This document shows positions 41,379 to 51,140 of a stretch of 64,000 nt of DNA, one piece after another (the stretch's first letter is position 1; each line of letters begins with the position of its first letter). A program made the position numbers and the translations under genes. Origin of the DNA: Cryptosporangium minutisporangium. Lineage in GTDB: Bacteria; Actinomycetota; Actinomycetes; Mycobacteriales; Cryptosporangiaceae. Where the stretch lies: the NCBI RefSeq assembly GCF_039536245.1, contig NZ_BAAAYN010000017.1, positions 309,801-373,800 of the forward strand. Reading direction: 5' to 3'. A model generated the notes under the pieces. That model did not search any database. It was not told the DNA's origin and worked only from the letters and a program-made list of their open reading frames with translations.

Positions 41379-42113
41379 ATGACCATCCTGGGCATCGACA
41401 TCGGCGGGTCGGGGATCAAGGGCGCGCCGGTCGACATCGACGCCGGCACGCTGACCGCTGAGCGGTTCCGGCTGGAAACACCCCGTCCGGCCGACCCGGA
41501 TCACGTACTGCCGATCCTCGGCGAGGTCGCCGCACATTTCCCCGGCGACGGTCCGATCGGCGTCACGTTCCCCGGTGTGGTCGTCCGCGGGGTCATCAAG
41601 ACCGCCGCCAACCTGCACAAAGACTGGATCGGCCTGGACGCGGGCACGGTCTTCACCGAGCTGACGCACCGCCCGGTGACCGTCCTCAACGACGCCGACG
41701 CCGCGGGCGTGGCCGAGATGGCGTTCGGTGCCGGGCGGGACCAGAAGGGCACGGTCATGCTCTTCACGTTCGGCACCGGCATCGGGAGCGCGCTGTTCCG
41801 GGACGGCGCTCTCGTCCCGAACACCGAACTCGGCCACCTCGAGCTCCACGGCAAGGACGCCGAGTTGCGAGCGTCCGACCGGGCCCGCGAGGAGAACGAA
41901 CTGAGCTGGAGCAAGTGGGCCTCCCGGGTGGACGAGTACCTCGACCACATCGAGATGCTGTTCTCCCCCGACCTGATCATCGTCGGCGGCGGGGTCAGCA
42001 AGAAGGCCGAGAAGTGGATGTCCGAGCTCTCGGTCAAGGCCGAGATCGTGCCGGCCGCGCTGCTGAACAACGCCGGCATCGTCGGCGCCGCGATGGCCGC
42101 CGCGTCCGCCTGA
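41379..42113 (+). CDS. ppgK: Polyphosphate glucokinase
   Basis: A 244-residue ROK-family kinase. The N-terminal phosphate motif is [17 protein letters not shown], then VGVTFPGVV-like sequence, the catalytic Asp in [11 protein letters not shown] and [20 protein letters not shown], then [13 protein letters not shown] (ROK His) and [14 protein letters not shown]. Short length and sequence fit actinobacterial PpgK, which phosphorylates glucose using polyphosphate or ATP in the cytosol. The ATG follows GGAGGCGGC. A hairpin terminator follows. Confidence 0.92.
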   Translation: MTILGIDIGGSGIKGAPVDIDAGTLTAERFRLETPRPADPDHVLPILGEVAAHFPGDGPIGVTFPGVVVRGVIKTAANLHKDWIGLDAGTVFTELTHRPVTVLNDADAAGVAEMAFGAGRDQKGTVMLFTFGTGIGSALFRDGALVPNTELGHLELHGKDAELRASDRAREENELSWSKWASRVDEYLDHIEMLFSPDLIIVGGGVSKKAEKWMSELSVKAEIVPAALLNNAGIVGAAMAAASA

Positions 42114-42126
42114 GCCACCGGCAGAT

Positions 42127-42158
42127 CGAGGCCGGCTCGCCTGCGCGGGCCGGCCTCG
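42127..42158 (+). terminator. Terminator after ppgK
   Basis: A perfect 10-bp stem CGAGGCCGGC/GCCGGCCTCG (42127-42136 with 42149-42158) starts 14 bp after the stop. Confidence 0.6.
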
Positions 42159-42252
42159 CCGCGCCGGTCGAGCCACCCGCCGCTCCGCCGGCATCGATTC
42201 GCCTGCCTGACCGGCGTGCAACGCGCCGGCGGATGCCGGCCACTCAGACTGT

Positions 42253-42837
42253 GTGACGAGTTCCCCGCTCACCGACCGGCAGCTGTGGGCCGATGCAACT
42301 GCCGGCGACGACAATGCCTTCGGGGCGATCTTCGACCGACATGCGAAGGCCGTCTACAACCACTGCTTCCGGCTCACCGGCAATTGGACGCTGGCCGACG
42401 ACGCGACCTCCGCGACGTTCCTGGCCGCATGGCGGCGTCGTTCGACGGTGACGCTGGTACACGACTCAGCACTGCCCTGGCTGCTGACCGTCGCCACCAA
42501 CACCGTGCGGGACGAGCGCCGCTCCTTACGCCGCCGGTTGTCGCTGCTGGAACGCATTCCGACGCCGCCTCCGTCGCCCGACCACGCGGACGCCGTGGCC
42601 GAGCGGCTCGACGACGAGCAACGAATGGCCGAAGTGCTCGCCGCCACGGACGACCTGCCACCGGCCGAGCGTGAGGCGCTCGCGCTCTGCGTTTGGTCCG
42701 GCGTGTCCTACGCGGACGCCGCCGAGGTGCTCGGCATCGCCGAGGCGAGCGTCCGCTCCCGGGTCAGTCGCGCGAAATCCCGCCTCACGAAGACCCTCAA
42801 CACGGTCTCGGCCCGAACTGGAGGGAAGAACCGATGA
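42253..42837 (+). CDS. ECF-type RNA polymerase sigma factor
   Basis: A 194-residue sigma-70 family protein from GTG 42253. Region 2: DDNAFGAIFDRHAKAVYNHC, then NWTLADDATSATFLAAWRR. Region 4: LPPAEREALALCVWSGVSYA, DAAEVLGIAEASVRSRVSRA (helix-turn-helix). No clear Shine-Dalgarno is visible, so it may be leaderless. Its stop overlaps the start of the next gene (ATGA), a membrane-anchored protein likely to be its partner. Signal and regulon are unknown. Confidence 0.92.
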   Translation: MTSSPLTDRQLWADATAGDDNAFGAIFDRHAKAVYNHCFRLTGNWTLADDATSATFLAAWRRRSTVTLVHDSALPWLLTVATNTVRDERRSLRRRLSLLERIPTPPPSPDHADAVAERLDDEQRMAEVLAATDDLPPAEREALALCVWSGVSYADAAEVLGIAEASVRSRVSRAKSRLTKTLNTVSARTGGKNR

Positions 42838-43766
42838 GCAACGCCGTTCTCGAGCCCCCGCCGGAGCGTGATTTTCCGCCCGGACGGCACCTGGCCATGC
42901 GGGACGAGATCCTGCGGGACATCGCCGATGCCAGGCGACACCGCACCCGTGGCCCGCGCGCACTCGACCTCCGTCGACTCCTGACCCCCGTGGTCGCCGC
43001 CGCCGGAGTGCTCGCGGTGATGGGTATCGCCGTCACGGTCATTGCGCTGCCGAGTCTCGACAACACTGCGCCGTCCCTCGACCGGCCGACCTCACAGCCC
43101 GCGTCCGCGGAGGTGATCCCCGGTTTCACGGCCGCTCAGCTGACGACGCTCGAGTTGAGCTGCGTCGCGGGGATGAAGGCCGGGCACAAGAACCTGGGAG
43201 TTCTCGATCGAAAGCCGGCGCGGGAGGTCCTCGACCTCGACAGCCTGCGGATCCTGAACGCGGTCACCGGCGGTGGGAGCACTCTGGCGATTCTCGGCAA
43301 CGCCGACACGGTCGCCACCTGCAGTTGGAAGTCGGTGGACAACGGCTCCCCAATGCCATCCGCGGCACCCCTGCAGCACACCGACTACATCTTGAACGCC
43401 GGCTGGCTGCCCGAGAAGGTGACGCAGGACGCCGGCACCGGCAGTCATCTGAAGCAGTCCAAAATTGCCTACCAGACCGTCGGCCGAGTGACCCCCGACG
43501 TCGCCGAGGTCGAGCTGAGCATGGCGGACGGCACGGTGCGGGTGCCGGTCTTCGACGGAACGTTCGCGGCGAACGTCGTCTTCACGGAGAACACCGTGGC
43601 GTGGCCCGACACCGTGGTCCGCGCCTACGACCGGAACGGCAGGTTGCTCGGCGAATACCCGCGCGCCGGTGCCCCCGACTGCGCGGTCGACCCGTCCGGA
43701 AACGTCGTCGACGGGCGCGGTGTGGACGACCCCACGAAGTGTGTGGAAGCCCGGCCCTGGCGATGA
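42834..43766 (+). CDS. Sigma-factor-linked single-pass membrane protein
   Basis: A 310-residue protein coupled to the sigma gene by a 4-nt overlap. About 48 cytoplasmic residues (MRDEILRDIADARRHRTRGP), one helix (TPVVAAAGVLAVMGIAVTVI) and a 240-residue extracellular domain. The position and layout fit an anti-sigma or sensor partner of the ECF factor. The cytoplasmic part lacks a visible zinc-binding HxxxCxxC motif, so a classical ZAS anti-sigma role is not shown. Extracellular cysteines (ELSCVAGM, ATCSWKS, APDCAVD, TKCVEARP) could form disulfides. Probably regulatory; inferred. Confidence 0.65.
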   Translation: MSNAVLEPPPERDFPPGRHLAMRDEILRDIADARRHRTRGPRALDLRRLLTPVVAAAGVLAVMGIAVTVIALPSLDNTAPSLDRPTSQPASAEVIPGFTAAQLTTLELSCVAGMKAGHKNLGVLDRKPAREVLDLDSLRILNAVTGGGSTLAILGNADTVATCSWKSVDNGSPMPSAAPLQHTDYILNAGWLPEKVTQDAGTGSHLKQSKIAYQTVGRVTPDVAEVELSMADGTVRVPVFDGTFAANVVFTENTVAWPDTVVRAYDRNGRLLGEYPRAGAPDCAVDPSGNVVDGRGVDDPTKCVEARPWR

Positions 43767-43783
43767 ACGGGCGCTGAGCGCAG

Positions 43784-43818
43784 ACGAAACGCCCCGCCCG
43801 TTCCGGGCGGGGCGTTTC
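43784..43818. terminator. Bidirectional terminator between the sigma operon and topA
   Basis: A perfect 15-bp stem CGAAACGCCCCGCCC/GGGCGGGGCGTTTCG around GTTCC between convergent genes; it runs out in short T/A tracts. Confidence 0.8.
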
Positions 43819-43826
43819 GACGAGCC

Positions 43827-46709
43827 CTACTCCTTGACGGCCTTGGCCGGCGTCTTCTTCGGCGCGGCCTTCTTCGTCGCGGTGGTCTTCTTGGCCGCTG
43901 TCTTCTTCGTGGTGGTCTTCTTCGTGGCGGTCTTCTTCGCCGCGGACTCCGACGAAGCAGCCTTCTTCGCCGGGGCCTTCTTCCGGGTGGTCTTCTTCGC
44001 CGGTCCACGCGCCCGCCGGTCGGCGAGCAGCTCAGCGGCCCGTTCCGGCGTCAGCGACTCGACCTCGTCACCCTTGCGCAGGCTCGCGTTGGTCTCGCCG
44101 TCGGTGACGTAGGGCCCGAAGCGCCCGTCCTTGATCACCATCGGCTGCCCGCTGATCGGGTCGTTGGCGTTCATCTCCCGCAGCGGCGCCGCCGGTGCCG
44201 AGCGGCGTCCACGCGTCTTGGGCTGGGCCAGCAACGCGAGCGCCTGGTCGAGCGTCACCGTGAACAGCTCGTCCTCGGACCCCAGGGACCGCGACTCCGA
44301 CCCGTGCTTGACGTACGGCCCGTACCGGCCGTTCTGCGCGGTCACCGGCTCCTTGTCGTCCGGGTGGGCGCCCAGCGTCCGCGGCAGCGAGAGCAGCTTC
44401 AGCGCGTCGTCCAGCGTCAGGGTCTCCAGCGACATCGAGTCGAACAGGCTGGAGGTGCGGTCCCCGCTCTGGACGTACGGCCCGAACCGGCCCGCCTTGG
44501 CGACGACCGGCTCGTTGGTCGACGGATCGACGCCCACTTCCCGGCCACCCTGCGGGGCGGACAGCAGCTCGGTGGCGCGCTCCGGCGTCAGGGAGTCGGG
44601 CTCGAGGTCGTCCGGGAGCGAGGCGCGCTCCCCCTCCTCGTCCGAGCTGCTGGTGCGTTGCAGGTACGGCCCGTAACGGCCGACCCGCACGACGACGCTC
44701 CGATTCTCCTCGTCGGTGAAGAGCGGGATCGAGTTCACGCCGCGGGCGTCGATGTCACCGAGGTTCAGCGCGACCAGGTGCTTCAGGCCGCCGGCCCGGG
44801 AGACGCTCTCCTCCCGGACGTTCGCGTCCTCCGGTGCCCCGAAGTAGAAACGAGTGAGCCAGTCGACCCGACGACGCTCACCCGCCGCGATGTCGTCCAG
44901 GTCTTCCTCGACGTTCGCGGTGAACTTGTAGTCGACCAGCCGCGGGAAGTACTGCTCGAGCAGCTGGACGACGGCGAACGCGATGAACGAGGGCACCAGC
45001 GCGGCGCCCTTCTTCCACACGTAGCCGCGGTCCTGGATCGTCCGCATGATCGACGCGTACGTCGACGGGCGGCCGATGCCCAGCTCCTCCAGCGCCTTCA
45101 CCAGGCTCGCCTCGGTGTAGCGCGGCGGCGGCTGCGTGTTGTGGCCCTCGGCGACCAGGTCGTGCGCGGTCAGCGGGTCGTCCTTGGCCAGGCGCGGCAG
45201 CCGACGCTCGGAGTCGTCGGTCTGACCGTCGCTCCCGTCGCCCTCGTGCGACTCGTCGATGTCCTCGACGTACGCCCGCAGGAAGCCCGGCTCGGTGATC
45301 GTCCGTCCGGAGGCCGCGAAGTCGGCGACCTCGTTCGTCGACGACGTACCGGAGAGCCGCACCGACACCGACTGGCCCACCGCGTCGATCATCTGCGACG
45401 CGATCGTCCGCTTCCAGATCAGCTCGTAGAGCCGGAACTCATCGCTGGACAGCTCGCGGGCCAGTTCACCGGGCGTGCGGAAGTGCTCGCCGGACGGGCG
45501 GATCGCCTCGTGTGCCTCCTGGGCGTTCTTCACCTTGCGGGCGTACCGGCGGGGCTCGGTCGGCACGTACCGGTCGCCGTAGAGCTCACGGACCTGCTGG
45601 CGAGCCGCGTTCAGCGCGGTCTCGGACAGGTTCGTCGAGTCCGTCCGCATGTAGGTGATGTAGCCGTTCTCGTACAGCCGCTGCGCGACCCGCATCGTCT
45701 GCTCGGCGGCGAAGCGCAGCTTGCGACTCGCCTCCTGCTGCAGCGTCGAGGTCATGAACGGCGCGTAGGGCTTCCGCCGGTACGGCTTCTCCTCGACCCG
45801 GGTCACCTTGAACGCGGCGCCCTCCAGCCGGGCGGCGAGCCCGCGGGCTCCGGCCTCGTCCAGCTGGATGACGGCGCCGCGCGCCTCGTTCTTGAGCTGA
45901 CCGGTCGTCGGCTCGAAGTCGCGGCCGGTCGCCACCCGGTCGCCGTCCAGGCCGACGAGCGTCGCCAGGAAGTCGCTCGGCTCACCCGCCGGGATCTCGC
46001 CGTTGACCGCGAACTGGCCACGGATGTCCCAGTACTCGGCGCTACGGAACTTCATCCGGGCGCGCTCGCGCTCGACGACGATCCGCGTCGCCACCGACTG
46101 GACACGGCCCGCCGAGAGCCGCGGCATGACCTTCTTCCACAGAACCGGTGAGACCTCGTAGCCGTACAGGCGGTCGAGGATCCGGCGCGTCTCTTGCGCG
46201 TCGACCAGAGAGAGGTTCAGCTCACGCGGGTTGGCGACGGCCTCCAGGATCGCCGGACGGGTGATCTCGTGGAACACCATCCGGCGGACCGGGACGCGGG
46301 GCCGCAGCTCCTCGACCAGGTGCCAGGCGATGGCCTCGCCCTCGCGGTCCTCGTCTGTCGCGAGATAGAGCTCGGTGGCGTCCTTGACCAGCTGCTTGAG
46401 CTTGGCGACCTGCGCCCTCCGGTCCGGGCTGACGACGTAGAGCGGCGCGAACTCCCGATCGACGTCGACGCCGAGCCGGGCCCAGGACTCGCCCTTGTAC
46501 TTCGCCGGCACGTCGTCGGCGTTCCGGGGCAGGTCACGGATGTGGCCGATGCTGGCCTCGACCACGTATCCGGGGCCTAGGTAGTCGGCGATCTTCTTCG
46601 CCTTGGCCGGCGACTCGACGATCACCAGACGCAGGCCGTCGTCGCCCGCGGGGTTGCCGGTACGCCGGCCCCGCTTGGCGGCGGCAGCGGTGGTGGTGGG
46701 AGCGCTCAC
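43827..46709 (-). CDS. topA: DNA topoisomerase I
   Basis: A 960-residue type IA enzyme. The Toprim start is RLVIVESPAKAKKIADYLGP, with YLATDEDREGEAIAWHL acidic metal motif, and the active-site tyrosine lies in GYITYMRTDSTNLS (about 350). After the catalytic core come four C-terminal repeats of the GRFGPYVQSG/GRYGPYVKHG kind, typical of actinobacterial TopA without zinc fingers. The tail (about 900-960) is Lys/Ala/Thr-rich (AAKKTATKKTTTKKTAAKK), which in mycobacterial and Streptomyces TopA aids processivity and DNA binding. GTG start at 46709. It relaxes negative supercoils. Confidence 0.97.
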   Translation of the reverse strand: MSAPTTTAAAAKRGRRTGNPAGDDGLRLVIVESPAKAKKIADYLGPGYVVEASIGHIRDLPRNADDVPAKYKGESWARLGVDVDREFAPLYVVSPDRRAQVAKLKQLVKDATELYLATDEDREGEAIAWHLVEELRPRVPVRRMVFHEITRPAILEAVANPRELNLSLVDAQETRRILDRLYGYEVSPVLWKKVMPRLSAGRVQSVATRIVVERERARMKFRSAEYWDIRGQFAVNGEIPAGEPSDFLATLVGLDGDRVATGRDFEPTTGQLKNEARGAVIQLDEAGARGLAARLEGAAFKVTRVEEKPYRRKPYAPFMTSTLQQEASRKLRFAAEQTMRVAQRLYENGYITYMRTDSTNLSETALNAARQQVRELYGDRYVPTEPRRYARKVKNAQEAHEAIRPSGEHFRTPGELARELSSDEFRLYELIWKRTIASQMIDAVGQSVSVRLSGTSSTNEVADFAASGRTITEPGFLRAYVEDIDESHEGDGSDGQTDDSERRLPRLAKDDPLTAHDLVAEGHNTQPPPRYTEASLVKALEELGIGRPSTYASIMRTIQDRGYVWKKGAALVPSFIAFAVVQLLEQYFPRLVDYKFTANVEEDLDDIAAGERRRVDWLTRFYFGAPEDANVREESVSRAGGLKHLVALNLGDIDARGVNSIPLFTDEENRSVVVRVGRYGPYLQRTSSSDEEGERASLPDDLEPDSLTPERATELLSAPQGGREVGVDPSTNEPVVAKAGRFGPYVQSGDRTSSLFDSMSLETLTLDDALKLLSLPRTLGAHPDDKEPVTAQNGRYGPYVKHGSESRSLGSEDELFTVTLDQALALLAQPKTRGRRSAPAAPLREMNANDPISGQPMVIKDGRFGPYVTDGETNASLRKGDEVESLTPERAAELLADRRARGPAKKTTRKKAPAKKAASSESAAKKTATKKTTTKKTAAKKTTATKKAAPKKTPAKAVKE

Positions 46710-46989
46710 GGGTCTCCAAGGTCAACATGGCTCGGCCGGACGGCCGCTGGGCAGTGTGCAACCCAACGGGCGTCCGCTGTCAAACGTAACGCGCGGACGT
46801 GGCCGTTCGATGTCCGCCCGTCGGCCGGTCGGGCAGGCTCCTGCTGCCGTTCCGGGTGGACGAGGCGGTACGGCCAGCCAAAGCGACGCTGTACACAGGT
46901 GTTCCAGGGTCGCACTCCGGCGCTTAGTTTGCCCCCATCCACAGGGAAAAGCCGGTATCCACTGGCCCGAGTTACGCCGTTGCGCCCAG

Positions 46990-47829
46990 CTAGGCGTCCG
47001 CCTTGGGCTTTTTCTTGGCTTTTGCCTTGGCGCGAGCGCGGACACGGGCCTCGGCCGCTACCCGGGCCTTCGCTCTGGCCTGTGCGATCCGCTCCTCGAC
47101 CTCGGCCTTCTCGATGATCGCCGCATCCTCCGGAGTCGGCGCGGTGCCGCCTCTCGATGCGGGCAGCCACCAGAGGTCGTCAGGGCCGGTCGACCGATAC
47201 GGATCGGCCTCGATCGCCTCGTCGAGCAGGATGGTCATCCGGCGCTTCATCTCGGCGGTGACCTCGGCGGGGTCGTCCGCGGTCGTCGGGTTCAGTGGCT
47301 CGCCGACCCGGAGCAGCACCGGGTTGTTCCGACGGGTCAACTGCCGGGGGTTCTCCTTCGCCCAGTACCGCTGGGTACCCCAGACGATCATCGGGACGAG
47401 CGGCACCCCGGCCTCGGCGGCCATCCGCGCGGCCCCCAGCTTGAAATCCTTCAGGAGGAACGACCGGCTCACGGTCGCCTCCGGGAAGACGCCGACGATC
47501 TCGCCGCCGGCCAACGACTTCACCGCGGTGCCGTAGGCGCCCGCCCCCGCCGCCCGGTCGACCGGGATGTGCTTCATCCCACGCATCAGCGGACCGGACA
47601 CCTTGTGGTCGAAGACCGACTGTTTCGCCATGAACCGAACCAGCCGCTTCGACGGCTGGGCCGCCAGCCCGCAGAAGAGGAAGTCCAGGTAGCTGACGTG
47701 GTTACTGGCCAGGACCGCCCCGCCCGTGCGGGGGATGTTTTCGCCACCCACTTCGTCGACCTTCACCCGAATGGCGGCGAAAGCCCCCCTGGCGAGCGCG
47801 ATCACCGGCGGGTACACGAACTCGGCCAT
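46990..47829 (-). CDS. 1-acyl-sn-glycerol-3-phosphate acyltransferase
   Basis: A 279-residue PlsC-type acyltransferase. The NHxxxxD motif is LASNHVSYLDFLF, then FMAKQSVFDHKVSG, the GVFPEATVSRSF block and PLVPMIVWGTQRYW. It acylates lysophosphatidate or a related lipid at the membrane. The last 45 residues are a basic, helical tail (AEARVRARAKAKAKKKPKAD), unusual for the family and perhaps for membrane or nucleic-acid contact. It is in the same direction as topA, 280 bp upstream of it. Confidence 0.9.
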   Translation of the reverse strand: MAEFVYPPVIALARGAFAAIRVKVDEVGGENIPRTGGAVLASNHVSYLDFLFCGLAAQPSKRLVRFMAKQSVFDHKVSGPLMRGMKHIPVDRAAGAGAYGTAVKSLAGGEIVGVFPEATVSRSFLLKDFKLGAARMAAEAGVPLVPMIVWGTQRYWAKENPRQLTRRNNPVLLRVGEPLNPTTADDPAEVTAEMKRRMTILLDEAIEADPYRSTGPDDLWWLPASRGGTAPTPEDAAIIEKAEVEERIAQARAKARVAAEARVRARAKAKAKKKPKADA

Positions 47830-48009
47830 ACAGCGCCCTCTGCTCCTCGGTTACTACGGACCCGTAGGTTACCGAACCGTAAGAAAGGCGTCGACCTCCC
47901 CGGTTGGTCCCGGGAGAACGGCTCGCGCTGCTCCGAGGTTCCCGGCCGCAAGAGGTTCAACCATGGCGGCCGGGCCGGTCACCGGCGCTCGACGCGCAGG
48001 AGCGAGCGA

Positions 48010-48894
48010 CTATCCGTGGGCGTGCTCGCGGGCCGCCAACCAGGCCGCCGCCGGCTGCCCAGCGGCGATCGCCGCCAGAAGTCGCCGGTGCTCTTCGCCG
48101 AGGTCCGGCGAGAGCACGGGCACGGCCAGCCGCCCCGTCCCACCGTCGCCGGCTGCTCCGCCGACCGTTCCGCCGTGGCCCGTCGCGACGCCGTTCCCAC
48201 CCGCGCCGTCCTCGCCGGCGCCGTTCACGTCGACGCCGTTCACCGCACTGCCGTTCACGTCGGCGGGGACGACGTCCGGGCCGGCCGGACCCGCGCCGAT
48301 CACGGCGGGAACCTTCGCAGCCAGCCGCACGCGGCTCACCTTCTTCTTACCGGTCCTCTTACCGGCGACCGTGCCGCCACCGTCGGCGCGCGCGGCGCGC
48401 GACTCCGCAGCCAGCCGGGCCACCTCCAGGCGGTCGGCGAGGCGATCCAGCATGTGCAGTGCCACCGGGTTGCCGGCCAGTTCCGCGATCTGCCGGTGGA
48501 GCCGCTGGTCGTGCCGGTAGGCGGCCTCGGCGTCGCCGCGCTCCAGGCTCGCCTCGGCGTCGGCCGCAGCCTGCTCGGCGGCGCGCAAGGCAGCCGGCGA
48601 GATCTGGCCGGCCTTCTGCCGCCGGGCCGCCAACTCCGCAACGAGGACGTCAAGAGCGGCGCGCACCGTACGGGCGTGCCGCGCTTCCTCGTCGTCCATG
48701 AGATCCACGATGACCCCCCGATCGGAGGCACGGACCAGCCCTTCGCCGGCCAATCGCCGGAGCGCTTCCCGAACCGGGGTACGAGACATGCCGAGCGTTT
48801 CGGCGATCTCCACCTCGGTCAGGCGACGTCCGGCGGGGTACTGACCGTCGACGATGGCTTCCCGCAACCGCGCATACGCGGCATCCGCCTGCAC
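48010..48894 (-). CDS. GntR/FadR-type regulator with an inserted low-complexity segment
   Basis: A 294-residue regulator from GTG 48894. The winged helix (1-66) is clear: YARLREAIVDGQYPAGRRLT, TLGMSRTPVREALRRLAGEG. The FCD ligand domain follows: VRAALDVLVAELAARR, DQRLHRQIAELAGNPVALHM. After helix 5 about 90 residues are Gly/Val/Asn-rich low-complexity (GVDVNGAGEDGAGGNGVATG), then the last FCD helix with its histidine resumes (LGEEHRRLLAAIAAG, AREHAHG). So the domain is split by an insertion. A promoter and an inverted repeat overlap just upstream, suggesting autorepression. Its target genes are not evident. Confidence 0.88.
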   Translation of the reverse strand: MQADAAYARLREAIVDGQYPAGRRLTEVEIAETLGMSRTPVREALRRLAGEGLVRASDRGVIVDLMDDEEARHARTVRAALDVLVAELAARRQKAGQISPAALRAAEQAAADAEASLERGDAEAAYRHDQRLHRQIAELAGNPVALHMLDRLADRLEVARLAAESRAARADGGGTVAGKRTGKKKVSRVRLAAKVPAVIGAGPAGPDVVPADVNGSAVNGVDVNGAGEDGAGGNGVATGHGGTVGGAAGDGGTGRLAVPVLSPDLGEEHRRLLAAIAAGQPAAAWLAAREHAHG

Positions 48895-48904
48895 GGGCGG
48901 ACGG

Positions 48905-48943
48905 TAACATGACTATTCGGTCAAGCTTGTCAAATAGGTCATG
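48905..48943 (-). promoter_or_regulatory. Probable promoter with overlapping operator of the GntR gene
   Basis: On the minus strand TTGACA (48933-48928) is followed after 17 bp by ATGTTA (48910-48905), 10 bp before the GTG start, so the leader would be very short. CATGACTATT and AATAGGTCATG form imperfect arms (48908-48943) around both boxes, with CAAGCTTG at the centre. Confidence 0.5.
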
Positions 48944-49310
48944 TTTCGCTCACCGGGACCACCGGGATCACCCGATCGATGCCGGCCAGCGAGATCGTGC
49001 GCGCCACCGGCCCCACTGCGCCGGTCAGCGTGGTCTCACCGCCCCGGACAGACACCGTCCGATGCAGCCGAACGAAAGCCCCGAGGACGCTGGAATCGAT
49101 GAACGTCGCTGCTGAGAGGTCGACGGTGACGTCCGCGGGATCCGCGTCGGCCAGCGTGGCGAACACCTGCTCCCACTCCGCGCTGCGTGTGAGATCGACC
49201 TCACCCACCAACACCACGCGGTACCCGGACCAGGACGGCTCGCACCTGACCTGTCCGGCGTTGTCCCAACCGGTGGATTCGTCCGCGGTTATCGAGAACC
49301 GCTGGGTCAC
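48939..49310 (-). CDS. STAS domain protein (anti-sigma factor antagonist-like), second
   Basis: A 123-residue STAS protein. YRVVLVGEVDLTRSAEWEQV and VTVDLSAATFIDSSVLGAFV fit the fold. The usual phospho-site motif DS(T/S)GLG is altered to DSSVLG: the serine remains but the glycine is replaced. It overlaps the preceding STAS gene by GTGA, so the pair is translated together. It would bind an RsbW-like kinase, or be a partner with altered switching. Role inferred from family. Confidence 0.85.
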   Translation of the reverse strand: MTQRFSITADESTGWDNAGQVRCEPSWSGYRVVLVGEVDLTRSAEWEQVFATLADADPADVTVDLSAATFIDSSVLGAFVRLHRTVSVRGGETTLTGAVGPVARTISLAGIDRVIPVVPVSET

Positions 49311-49675
49311 CCCGTGACCTCGGCCGCCGATTGACCGCCCACCGCAGCGGACGCGTCCTCGACCGACCGATACACCGGCAGCGCACGGGAGAGATTGGTG
49401 ATCGTCAGCAGCCGGACCAGCGCGGGACGCGCACCGACCAGCGCCACCGCTCCGTCGTTGTCACGGAGGCGGCGATGCACCTCCATCAACACGCCGAGGC
49501 CGGTGGAGTCCAGGAACGGAACCCCGGAGACGTCCAGCACCAGGTGCCGATGGCCTTCGTCGACCAGACCGAGCAATTCGTCCCGCAACTGCGGCGTGGT
49601 GGCCATGTCCACCTCACCGCCGATGACGCAACGTACGACCCCGTCGACGTGCTCCACACTCACCTGCAACGACAC
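49307..49675 (-). CDS. STAS domain anti-sigma factor antagonist
   Basis: A 122-residue RsbV/SpoIIAA-type antagonist. VVRCVIGGEVDMATTPQLRD and [20 protein letters not shown] carry the canonical DSTGLG phosphorylation motif. Unphosphorylated, it would bind an anti-sigma kinase and free a sigma factor. It is the first gene of a two-STAS unit, divergent from the SpoIIE-type phosphatase gene that would dephosphorylate it. Confidence 0.92.
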   Translation of the reverse strand: MSLQVSVEHVDGVVRCVIGGEVDMATTPQLRDELLGLVDEGHRHLVLDVSGVPFLDSTGLGVLMEVHRRLRDNDGAVALVGARPALVRLLTITNLSRALPVYRSVEDASAAVGGQSAAEVTG

Positions 49676-49884
49676 GCGAACCTCCGCGGAGAGGACTACC
49701 GTCCGGTTCCCTCTATCCAGTTTCCCTCCGCGACAAACATCTGGCGCGAACAGTTACGTTTTCGCGGTCGCGGACGCTTTTCGATATGGGACCGATCGCA
49801 CTGCCGCGGTGAGCAAAGCGCCCACCCGACCCGGTGAGCCGGGCGTCCACCTATCCTCGGTGACGCCGAAAGAAGGAGTTGTCG

Positions 49885-51140
49885 GTGAGCGCAGCCACCT
49901 ACCCGCCCACGCACGGGCTGAGCGGGCGCCCGGTCGACCCGGCGGATGCCGGACCGGTCCGGGTCATCCTCGTCGAGGACGACCACGGTGACGCGTTCCT
50001 GGTGGAGGAGCTACTCGCCGGTGCGCGAGTGGCCTTCGAGCTGACCTGGGTGCAGAACCTCGCCGACGCCACGGCGGCCCTCGACCCCGGCGTCCGCTGC
50101 GTGCTGCTGGACCTGGCACTTCCGGACGCCACCGGAATGGAAGGGCTCACCCGGATTCTGGAGCTCGCGCCGCAGGCCGCCGTGATCGTTCTCACCGGCC
50201 TCGCCGACGAGCACCGTGGGGTCGAGGCAGTGGCGATCGGAGCCGAGGACTACCTGGTCAAAGGCCAGGTAGACGGTGAGCTCCTGGCTCGGGCGATCCG
50301 GTTCGCGATCGAACGGAAGCGCGCCGACTCGGCTGCTCTGCGGCTCCGCGAAGCCGAACTGCTCGCCAGCGAGAACGCGCGCATGGAGCGGGCGCTGCTG
50401 CCGACGCCCCTGCTCGACGACGACAAGGTGCACTTCGCCCACGCCTACCGGCCAGGTCGCCGGATGGCGCTGCTCGGCGGCGACTTCTTCGACGTGATCG
50501 AGCGCGACGGCACCGTGTTCGCGTTGATCGGCGACGTCAGCGGCCACGGACCGGACGAGGCGGCGCTCGGCGTCTGCCTGCGCATCGCGTGGCGGACGCT
50601 GGTGCTCTCCGGCGTTCCGGCGGCCGGGATGCTGCCGGTGCTCGACACGCTGGTCGTGCGCGAGCGGCACAGCCCGTTCGCGTTCGCCACCGTCTGCATG
50701 GTCGTGATCGCGCCCGATCGCCGCAGGGCAGACATGTACCTGGCCGGCCACCCGTCCCCCATCCTGATCACCGAGGCCGGCGACCACGCCGTCGACCAAC
50801 TGCCGATGGGGCCGCGAGGCCCGGCGCTCGGCTTCCTCCCCGAGGGCCGCTGGCCCGCCGTGCCGCTGGAGCTGCCGCCGTCGTGGGCGCTGCTGCTCTT
50901 CACCGACGGTTTGTTCGAAGCCCGCACCGGGAACGGGCCGGATCGGCTCGGCGAGGAAGGGCTCGTGGAGCTGATCGGCCACCGCCGGCCGGAACTGCCG
51001 GTCGTCGACGGGTGGCCGGAGACGCTGCTCGACGCCGTCGAGGAACGCAACGGCGGTGCGCTCGCCGACGATGCCGCGCTGGTCGTGCTCTCGCACCAGG
51101 CGGACGAAGGACCTGTTTCCCTTGAAGGAGGAGTGGGCGA

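Noticed and set aside
44304-46151. 615-residue frame antisense to topA
   Set aside because: Shadow of topA; composition is Arg/Val/Leu/Asp without domains.
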